A DNA stretch of 64,000 nucleotides from Bacteroidota bacterium (GTDB taxonomy: Bacteria; Bacteroidota; Bacteroidia; Chitinophagales; Chitinophagaceae), in assembly GCA_025363385.1 (NCBI GenBank), contig JANYEA010000032.1, positions 105,796-169,795 of the forward strand. Direction: 5' to 3'. The position numbers and the translations under genes were made by a program. Positions 57,392 through 64,000 of this stretch are shown piece by piece (the stretch's first letter is position 1; each line of letters begins with the position of its first letter). The notes under the pieces are model-generated. The model worked only from the letters and a program-made list of their open reading frames with translations. It was not told the DNA's origin and did not search any database.

Positions 57392-58492
57392 ATGGCCCGT
57401 AGAAGCGTAAAATCTTTATTGATAGTGATGTTTAGCGTATTTAGTATGCTATTTGTCACTGCAATTCATGCAGAAAATGCGCCCGAAAAAGTGGCTGCTG
57501 AAACCGAACAAACTGGAAAAGAGAAGAAAGAAGGTTCGTTTGATCCTGCTGAACTAATTATGGAGCATATTTTGGATGCTCATGAATTCCATTTTTTTTC
57601 TATTGGTGAAACTGATTTCGCCATTCTTTTACCTGTAATTGTATATTCTAAAGAAAGAGGGATTGCGGTATTCTCATATGGCAATTTACACCATGGTGCA
57701 GTTTACAATGGATACAAAAGTGAAGAAGGAAAGATCGTAGCAGTGAACGAAGCTGGTATAGCGGAAGAGGCTATTAAATTATACGATTTTAGCTTAACCC
57801 GTAATGTGGTTCAGATGATATTGGCTTTGTTTTTACTTTCTGTAATCATGATTAATGTAGCTAATAAATACAAAAAAGGTGGTGCGAGAACTGCTCCATC
57901 TGGTTTTCAAAATGCCATTGAACCTGTGATAACTTTTGTAAGGGATGATGTGGCAAAGCCAAATCTTGGTGCAGCTTATGAGAAATACATGCCTTATTTA
58001 TTAACTGTATTTTTCTTTATTCTAATTAATAACTTGATTGGATTAATTCCAGGAACAGCAAATGTTACAGGTAATATTGCTTTTACGGTAGTGTTAGGTG
58101 TGATTAGTTTCTTTGTAATCTTATTCAGTACCAACCGTCATTTTTGGGCACATATTTTTAATCCACCTGTACCGGGTTTTGTAAAACCTATTTTGGTGCC
58201 CGTTGAGTTCTTAGGAATTTTCACAAAACCATTTGCATTGATTGTCCGTCTTTTTGCCAACATGGTAGCAGGGCACATTATCATTACTTGCTTTGTTATG
58301 CTGATTTTTATTTTCGGTGCAATGAGCACAGCAGCAGGTTGGGGTTTTGCTCCAATTTCTATTGCTTTCACAGTATTTATTTATTTCATTGAAATATTGG
58401 TTGCGTTTATTCAAGCATTCATCTTTACCAACTTAACCGCAGTGTTTATTGGTCAGTCTAGAGAAGGTGCTCATGAAGAAGCACACCACTAA
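57392..58492 (+). CDS. atpB: ATP synthase F0 subunit a
   Basis: Proton-channel subunit of the F0 sector. From ATG 57392 it has 366 residues: an N-terminal signal-like helix (about 7-27), a long periplasmic N-terminal region to about residue 130 that is typical of Bacteroidota, then five to six membrane helices. The essential arginine is in LIVRLFANMVAGH, with the C-terminal helix EILVAFIQAFIFTNLTAVFIG. The upstream open frame to 57191 lies within the ABC gene and is discarded. No atpI/atpZ gene precedes it. Confidence 0.94.
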   Translation: MARRSVKSLLIVMFSVFSMLFVTAIHAENAPEKVAAETEQTGKEKKEGSFDPAELIMEHILDAHEFHFFSIGETDFAILLPVIVYSKERGIAVFSYGNLHHGAVYNGYKSEEGKIVAVNEAGIAEEAIKLYDFSLTRNVVQMILALFLLSVIMINVANKYKKGGARTAPSGFQNAIEPVITFVRDDVAKPNLGAAYEKYMPYLLTVFFFILINNLIGLIPGTANVTGNIAFTVVLGVISFFVILFSTNRHFWAHIFNPPVPGFVKPILVPVEFLGIFTKPFALIVRLFANMVAGHIIITCFVMLIFIFGAMSTAAGWGFAPISIAFTVFIYFIEILVAFIQAFIFTNLTAVFIGQSREGAHEEAHH

Positions 58493-58507
58493 TCTTTTTT
58501 TTCATAA

Positions 58508-58768
<261 letters not shown>

Positions 58769-58788
58769 GCCTAGTAGCACAAACTTTT

Positions 58789-58823
58789 CACTGCATTCAA
58801 AGCAAAGGGCAATGAATGCAGTG
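58789..58823 (+). other. Stable hairpin between atpE and atpF
   Basis: CACTGCATTCA (58789-58799) and TGAATGCAGTG (58813-58823) are perfect 11-bp arms with a 13-base loop. Only four T residues follow a few bases later, so it is at most a partial terminator. It may protect the upstream atpE mRNA from 3' decay. Confidence 0.6.
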
Positions 58824-58862
58824 ATCTTTTAGAAAACAGAATCTAACCTTCAAATAGAGAGT

Positions 58863-59357
58863 ATGCAATTGTTATTACCCGGTTTGGGATTATTGGTTTG
58901 GACGCTTGTAGCATTCCTGATCGTTTTTTTCATTTTAAAAAAATTCGCTTGGCTACCTATATTAGCAACCCTTAAAGAAAGAGAAACTGGTATTGCCGAT
59001 GCGATTACTTCTGCAGATAAGATCAAAGCAGAAATGGCAGCATTAAAAAACGAGAATGAGGCTTTGATGGTTCAAGCACGTGAAGAAAGGGCTGTAATGA
59101 TTAAAGAAGCAAAAGAAACTTCTACCAAGATGTTGTCTGATGCAAAAGAAAAAGCAAGACTAGAATACGATCGTATTGTATCTGACGCTCAGTCTGCCAT
59201 TCTGCAACAAAAAAATGCAGCTTTAACAGAAGTGAAAAACCAAGTTGGTTCATTGGTTGTTGAAGTGGCCGAAAAAGTATTGCGTAGAGAATTGGCTAAT
59301 AAAGCTGAGCAAGAAGCATATATCAAAGGATTAGCTGAAGTAGTAAAACTGAATTAA
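58863..59357 (+). CDS. atpF: ATP synthase F0 subunit b
   Basis: Peripheral stalk subunit of 164 residues: an N-terminal membrane helix (about 7-27), the conserved KKFAWLPILATLKERE junction, and a long Ala/Glu/Lys-rich right-handed coiled coil to the end. Probably present as a homodimer, as no b' gene is seen. The atpH ATG begins one base after its stop codon. Confidence 0.95.
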   Translation: MQLLLPGLGLLVWTLVAFLIVFFILKKFAWLPILATLKERETGIADAITSADKIKAEMAALKNENEALMVQAREERAVMIKEAKETSTKMLSDAKEKARLEYDRIVSDAQSAILQQKNAALTEVKNQVGSLVVEVAEKVLRRELANKAEQEAYIKGLAEVVKLN

Positions 59358-59358
59358 G

Positions 59359-59919
59359 ATGCCCAATCCACGTTTAGCAGGCAGATACGCAAAAAGTTTG
59401 ATTGATCTTTCTATCGAGAAGGGTCAGTTAGAAGTAGTATATGCTGACATGAAATACCTGCAAGAACTGTGCAAGCTGAGCAAAGAGTTTGTAACATTAA
59501 TGCGCAGTCCGATTGTTCGCAATGATCAAAAAAGTGTCATTTTATTGGCATTAACAAAAGGAAAGATTAGCGATATCACTGCAGCTTTTAATAACCTATT
59601 GGTTAGAAAAGGTAGAGAAGGTGATTTGCCCGAAATAGCTGTAGCATTTGTAGAACAGTATAATAGCATGAAGGGAATTCATGTGGTTAAATTAGCTACA
59701 GCCACTGAATTAACTTCCGAATTAAAAACTGCCATTGAATCAAAGGTTAGTAAGGCACAAGGCTTTCCAACAATAGAGTTAGAATCAATTGTGGATGAAA
59801 AACTAATTGGTGGTTTTGTCTTGGAATTCGATAATAAATTGGTGGATGCAAGTATTTTGAATGATTTAAAAGTAATCAAACAACAGTTCCTGCAGAATCA
59901 TTTCGTAGAAAAGATCTAA
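59359..59919 (+). CDS. atpH: ATP synthase F1 subunit delta
   Basis: Links the peripheral stalk to the top of F1. The 186-residue product has the helical N-terminal domain starting RLAGRYAKSLIDLSIEKGQL and the C-terminal block with LIGGFVLEFDNKLVDASILNDL, which is the family signature. It is tightly coupled to atpF upstream and lies 44 bp before atpA. Confidence 0.95.
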   Translation: MPNPRLAGRYAKSLIDLSIEKGQLEVVYADMKYLQELCKLSKEFVTLMRSPIVRNDQKSVILLALTKGKISDITAAFNNLLVRKGREGDLPEIAVAFVEQYNSMKGIHVVKLATATELTSELKTAIESKVSKAQGFPTIELESIVDEKLIGGFVLEFDNKLVDASILNDLKVIKQQFLQNHFVEKI

Positions 59920-59963
59920 TAATAATACAAATCAATAACGATAATTTTTAAAAGTAGATAATC

Positions 59964-61541
59964 ATGGTTGACATTAAGCCCGATGAAATATCCGCGATCC
60001 TCAGACAACAGTTAAGCAACTTCAACGTAAGTGCAGATCTGGAAGAAGTAGGTACCGTATTACAGGTTGGAGATGGTATTGCCCGTGTGTATGGCCTTAA
60101 CGGTGTGCGCAGTGGCGAACTGGTAGTGTTTGAAAATGGCGTAAAAGCTATTGCATTGAACTTGGAAGAAGACAATGTGGGTGTGGTATTGATGGGAGAG
60201 AGTGGAGACATCAAAGAAGGTGCTAAAGTAAAAAGAACCGGACAAATCGCATCTATTAAAGTAGGTGAAGGATTGGTAGGACGTGTGATTAATACTTTGG
60301 GAGAACCTATTGATGGTAAGGGCCCTATCGCTGGTGAATTATATGAAATGCCATTGGAGCGTAAGGCCCCGGGTGTTATTTTTCGTGAGCCAGTTAAAGA
60401 ACCATTACAAACTGGTATCAAAGCAATTGATGCGATGATTCCCATTGGTCGTGGACAACGTGAGTTGGTGATCGGAGATCGTCAAACTGGTAAAACGGCC
60501 ATCTGTGTGGATACCATCATCAATCAAAAAGAATTTTTTGATGCAGGTCTGCCTGTTTATTGTATTTATGTAGCGATCGGACAAAAAGCATCTACTGTGG
60601 CAGGTGTGATGAAAACTTTAACTGATGCTGGTGCGATGGCTTACACAACTATTGTGTGTGCCTCTGCATCTGATCCGGCTCCATTGCAGTTCTATGCGCC
60701 ATTTGCTGGTGCGGCTATTGGTGAGTTCTTCCGTGATACTGGTAGACCAGCATTGATTGTATTTGATGACTTGAGCAAACAAGCGGTTGCTTATCGTGAA
60801 GTTTCTTTGTTGTTAAGAAGACCTCCAGGACGTGAAGCATATCCCGGCGATGTATTCTATTTGCATAGTCGTTTATTAGAAAGAGCTGCAAAAGTAATCG
60901 CTAATGATGATGTAGCTAAGAACATGAACGATTTGCCAGAGTCTATCAGACATTTGGTAAAAGGTGGTGGATCTTTAACTGCATTACCTATTATTGAAAC
61001 ACAAGCGGGCGACGTATCTGCCTATATTCCAACCAACGTAATTTCTATTACCGATGGTCAGATCTTCTTAGAAGGTAACTTGTTTAACGCAGGTATCCGT
61101 CCGGCAATCAACGTAGGTATTTCGGTTAGCCGTGTGGGTGGTAACGCTCAGATCAAATCGATGAAGAAAGTAGCAGGTACCTTAAAATTGGATCAGGCTC
61201 TTTACCGTGAGTTGGAAGCCTTCTCAAAATTTGGGGGCGACTTGGATGCAGCTACTAAGTCTGTAATCGATAAAGGTGCTCGTAACGTGGAGATCTTGAA
61301 GCAGTTGCAATATTCACCAATGACCGTTGAAAATCAGGTAGCCATTATATATTTGGGTACACAAGGTTTATTACGTGAAGTGGCAGTGAAAAATGTGAAG
61401 GAGTTTGAAGCTCATTTCTTAACTGAAATGGCCAACAAATTACCAGATGTATTGGCAGAATTTAAGAAAGGACAGTTAAATGATGCTAGTTTAGCTAAAT
61501 TAACAGACCTGGCTAAATCGATTATGCCTCAGTACAAATAG
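59964..61541 (+). CDS. atpA: ATP synthase F1 subunit alpha
   Basis: Non-catalytic nucleotide-binding subunit of F1, 525 residues. Visible: N-terminal crown domain ([10 protein letters not shown]), Walker [10 protein letters not shown] at about 171-179, Walker [12 protein letters not shown], the arginine-finger region [17 protein letters not shown] ([19 protein letters not shown], in two parts) and a helical C-terminal domain. A terminator follows 23 bp after the stop codon, and atpG is not the next gene. Confidence 0.98.
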   Translation: MVDIKPDEISAILRQQLSNFNVSADLEEVGTVLQVGDGIARVYGLNGVRSGELVVFENGVKAIALNLEEDNVGVVLMGESGDIKEGAKVKRTGQIASIKVGEGLVGRVINTLGEPIDGKGPIAGELYEMPLERKAPGVIFREPVKEPLQTGIKAIDAMIPIGRGQRELVIGDRQTGKTAICVDTIINQKEFFDAGLPVYCIYVAIGQKASTVAGVMKTLTDAGAMAYTTIVCASASDPAPLQFYAPFAGAAIGEFFRDTGRPALIVFDDLSKQAVAYREVSLLLRRPPGREAYPGDVFYLHSRLLERAAKVIANDDVAKNMNDLPESIRHLVKGGGSLTALPIIETQAGDVSAYIPTNVISITDGQIFLEGNLFNAGIRPAINVGISVSRVGGNAQIKSMKKVAGTLKLDQALYRELEAFSKFGGDLDAATKSVIDKGARNVEILKQLQYSPMTVENQVAIIYLGTQGLLREVAVKNVKEFEAHFLTEMANKLPDVLAEFKKGQLNDASLAKLTDLAKSIMPQYK

Positions 61542-61564
61542 TCAATTATTAACTATTGATATAG

Positions 61565-61592
61565 ACGGCTCCGAGAAATCGGGGCCGTTTTT
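61565..61592 (+). terminator. Rho-independent terminator after atpA
   Basis: ACGGCTCCGA (61565-61574) pairs with TCGGGGCCGT (61579-61588) with one wobble around a GAAA tetraloop, followed by T residues. It ends the atp operon before any atpG. Confidence 0.92.
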
Positions 61593-61613
61593 ATTTAAAT
61601 TCTTTATAATTTA

Positions 61614-61645
61614 TTTGGTTTATAAAATAAACTACTTTACGTTTG
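61614..61645 (+). promoter_or_regulatory. Promoter for the second TonB receptor
   Basis: TTTG (61614-61617), a 20-base spacer and TACGTTTG (61638-61645) give a full match to the Bacteroidota promoter pattern. ATG follows at 61665. Confidence 0.6.
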
Positions 61646-61664
61646 TGATGAATTAATCGAAAAC

Positions 61665-63878
61665 ATGAAATATTTAGTCATACTGCTAGGTTCCTTTTTA
61701 CTGATCTTAACTGGAACAGCACAAACAAAAATCAGCGGAACTGTAAGGGACATGAAAAGCCATATTATAGCTGGTGCAAGTATTCAGATCAAGGGTTCTT
61801 ACGATGGTGGGGTAAGTGATTCAATTAGTCATTTTACCTTCAAAAGCTTTGAAAAAGGAACTCAAACAATCGTGGTGAGTAATATCGGTTTTAAAACTGT
61901 GGAACAGGTAATTGAGTTAAAAGGAGAACCCATTGATATCAATTTTGCCTTAAAAGAAGAAATAAGTGAATTGAAGGCAGTAGTTGTTACAGCGGGAAGT
62001 TTTGAAGCCGGGGATAAGAAAAGGGCTTCCACTGTTTTAAATACCTTGGATGTACTAACTACAGGAGGTGCTAACGCTGATATTACTGCTGTTTTAAAAA
62101 CATTACCCGGAGCACAACAAGTGGGTGATCAGGAAGGATTGTTTGTTCGGGGTGGTGCTGGTTATGAAGCCAAGCAATTTATAGACGGCACATTGGTGAA
62201 CAACCCCTATTATAGCAGTGTTCCTGATATCGCGCAGCGCGGAAGATTTTCTCCAAATCTTTTTAAAGGAACTGTTTTTAGCACAGGTGGATATTCTGCA
62301 TTATATGGTCAGGCACTTTCTTCTGCCGTAATTTTAGAGTCAATTGATATGCCAGATAATTCTCAAATCAATGCATCCATTAGCACGGTGTTCTTAGGTG
62401 CAGGTTTGCAGGAATTGGCCAAGAACAAAAAATCTTCCTGGGGTTTTAATTATGGCTATACCAATGTATGGCCCTATTTCCAAATTGTAAAACAAGGGGT
62501 TGATTATGTTAAGATCCCGGAATTTCATTCTGCAGATGCAAACTTTCGTGTGAAAACAAAATCAGGGGGCATCATTAAATATTATACCACTTTTAGTCAT
62601 AATCAATTAGGCCTTCGCCGTCCAGATATCGATAGCCTGTTGTTGAAAGACGCATTTGGTTTAACTAACTACAACTGGTATAACAATTTAAGTTGGAGAG
62701 AAAATTTAGGTAAGGGCTGGAAATTGAACCTGGGTTTGGGTTATAGCACGGATCATAATGATATTCATCAAACTATACAGAACCAACAAAACCAAAAACT
62801 TGTTACGGGCCTGCCTTATATTGACAGTAAAAATTTTGTATTAGAAAATAAATCAGAATTATCTCAGGTTAAATTAGTTTTCGACAAAAGACTTACAGGA
62901 ATTAGTGTAGTACGTTTTGGTTCAGAATTTATGTATGCCTACCAAAAATATAATTATAATGGAACAAACACAATATTAAAAGATAATTTCCTTGCATCAT
63001 TTGCAGAAGCAGACTTGTATATTACCAATGCACTTGCATTAAAAACAGGAATACGATTGGAGCAATCATCATTATTAAATAAAATGAATCTTGCTCCTAG
63101 AATATCACTTGCCTATAAACTGGGAAATGGGGCGCAAATGTCGATGGCTTATGGCGATTTTTTTCAGAAACCAGAAAACATGCAATTGATGTACACCACA
63201 AATTTGGGGTATACAAAAGCAACGCACTATATCGTGAACTATATGAAAGTTACCACCCTTCAAACATTTAGGGTAGAAGCTTATTTTAAAAAATACACAG
63301 ATCTTGTAAAAACATTTCCAATATATAATAATGTGGGAACGGGTGATGCAAAAGGGATTGAGCTTTTTTGGAGAGATAAAAAAACATTCAAGGGTATGGA
63401 TTACTGGATTAGTTATTCTTACCTAGATACCAAAAGAGATTACTTAAATTATCCGCAACCCTTACAACCCAATTTTGCAGCCAACCATACTGCTAGCCTT
63501 GTGTTGAAAAAGTTTTATAACAAAATCAATACAGGATTCAACTTTACATATACTTATGCAACCGGAAGACCATACTATAATATTAAATACAATACTGGCG
63601 GTTCGAAATATGAAATCGCAGATCAGGGCAAAACTATCGATTATCATAACCTCGGCTTTAGCATGAATTACCTTACCAAAATATTTAAATCCTATGCAGT
63701 TGTTGTTGCTTCTATTACCAATGTATTGGGAAGTAAACAAGTTTTTGGATACAACTATTCTAATAATGGATTTTACAAAGAAGCCATCACTCCTGTTGCA
63801 CCAAGGTTCTTTTTCATAGGTTGCTTTTTAAGCTGGGGTGTTGATAGAAGACAGGATGCGATTAATAATAATCTTTAA
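61665..63878 (+). CDS. TonB-dependent receptor with CarboxypepD_reg-like domain
   Basis: Outer-membrane transporter of 737 residues: signal peptide (1-19), CarboxypepD_reg-like domain (about 22-105), plug (about 115-240, with LFVRGGAGYEAKQFIDGTLV and GGYSALYGQALSSAVIL), and a barrel of about 480 residues. It has no SusD neighbour and no TonB-box sequence that can be recognised with confidence. The plug lacks typical siderophore-receptor motifs; the ligand is unknown. The last strand is followed by a short polar tail (DRRQDAINNNL), longer than the usual terminal aromatic residue. Confidence 0.88.
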   Translation: MKYLVILLGSFLLILTGTAQTKISGTVRDMKSHIIAGASIQIKGSYDGGVSDSISHFTFKSFEKGTQTIVVSNIGFKTVEQVIELKGEPIDINFALKEEISELKAVVVTAGSFEAGDKKRASTVLNTLDVLTTGGANADITAVLKTLPGAQQVGDQEGLFVRGGAGYEAKQFIDGTLVNNPYYSSVPDIAQRGRFSPNLFKGTVFSTGGYSALYGQALSSAVILESIDMPDNSQINASISTVFLGAGLQELAKNKKSSWGFNYGYTNVWPYFQIVKQGVDYVKIPEFHSADANFRVKTKSGGIIKYYTTFSHNQLGLRRPDIDSLLLKDAFGLTNYNWYNNLSWRENLGKGWKLNLGLGYSTDHNDIHQTIQNQQNQKLVTGLPYIDSKNFVLENKSELSQVKLVFDKRLTGISVVRFGSEFMYAYQKYNYNGTNTILKDNFLASFAEADLYITNALALKTGIRLEQSSLLNKMNLAPRISLAYKLGNGAQMSMAYGDFFQKPENMQLMYTTNLGYTKATHYIVNYMKVTTLQTFRVEAYFKKYTDLVKTFPIYNNVGTGDAKGIELFWRDKKTFKGMDYWISYSYLDTKRDYLNYPQPLQPNFAANHTASLVLKKFYNKINTGFNFTYTYATGRPYYNIKYNTGGSKYEIADQGKTIDYHNLGFSMNYLTKIFKSYAVVVASITNVLGSKQVFGYNYSNNGFYKEAITPVAPRFFFIGCFLSWGVDRRQDAINNNL

Positions 63879-63900
63879 AAAAGGAAAAAGAAGAGATTAG

Positions 63901-64000
63901 AGTGAGGAGTGAGGAGTGGGGAGTGAGGAGTGAGGAGTGAGGAGTGAGGAGTGAGGAGTGAGGAGTGAGGAGTGAGGAGTGAGGAGTGAGGAGTGAGGAG
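63901..64000. repeat. Heptanucleotide tandem repeat (AGTGAGG)n, running off the window
   Basis: AGTGAGG is repeated 14 times in phase from 63901 to 63998 and continues at the edge. The third unit has one change (AGTGGGG). The strand has no C from 63900 onward. It begins 22 bases after the TonB receptor stop codon. Total length and what lies beyond are unknown. Confidence 0.95.

Noticed and set aside
59948..60445. 165-residue open frame opposite atpA
   Set aside because: Typical antisense shadow of a GC-richer conserved gene, with Pro/Ser-rich nonsense composition.
63901..64000. CRISPR array at the window edge
   Set aside because: The repeat unit is seven bases with no spacers; it is a simple tandem repeat.

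Overview
The window comes from a low-GC member of the Bacteroidota, most likely a Chitinophagaceae/Sediminibacterium-like bacterium. The evidence is a complete gldK-gldL-gldM-gldN cluster (type IX secretion/gliding motor), two TonB-dependent receptors with CarboxypepD_reg-like N-termini, several families largely confined to or typical of this phylum (DUF4271, DUF4783, Haem_bd), no visible Shine-Dalgarno sequences, and many copies of the Bacteroidota promoter -7 element TAnnTTTG. The phylum is secure; the genus is a guess. Fifty-six protein-coding genes were found, with no rRNA, tRNA, CRISPR array, insertion sequence or prophage.

Layout. 1-1340: end of a tripartite metal/drug efflux locus. 1437-2674: three small membrane proteins on the minus strand. 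2800-5324: amino-acid permease plus a PLP-dependent sulfur amino-acid enzyme. 5409-8236: TolC and a MacA-like adaptor without their ABC partner. 8335-14553: gpsA, hemW, DUF4271-hemD and a DUF255 thioredoxin-fold protein. 14743-19598: gldKLMN. 19785-24345: uvrC, a lipoprotein, a membrane-anchored beta-barrel-like protein and an ECF sigma factor. 24639-27526: TonB receptor and DUF2721. 27560-36244: ABC exporter, YkuK-type protein, engB/haem-binding/gpmI, DUF4783-nadC-SUI1, dnaX. 36405-42508: SDR, GNAT-like protein, L,D-transpeptidase, rsmE, dnaB. 42509-42961 is the only long gap and carries DnaA-box-like sequences. 42962-51089: pheT, a coiled-coil gene, zapA, rny, rplS, tatA, gatA and a lytic transglycosylase. 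51171-55333: an acidic protein, purA and a RelA/SpoT enzyme. 55456-63878: ABC exporter, atpBEFHA and a second TonB receptor. The window ends inside a heptanucleotide tandem repeat.

Most genes are housekeeping and belong to recognised families. The most notable signal is inside dnaX: ten A residues in the coding strand sit in the loop of a perfect 9-bp inverted repeat at the end of the AAA+ half, and a -1 shift there reaches a stop two codons later. That is the layout expected of programmed gamma/tau production. Other points for a second look are a possible origin of replication between dnaB and pheT, a sigma factor next to a protein with both an inner-membrane helix and a beta-barrel-like half, the absence of atpG after atpA, a hairpin after atpE, an orphan TolC/adaptor pair, and a series of promoters placed so close to start codons that leaderless mRNAs are likely.
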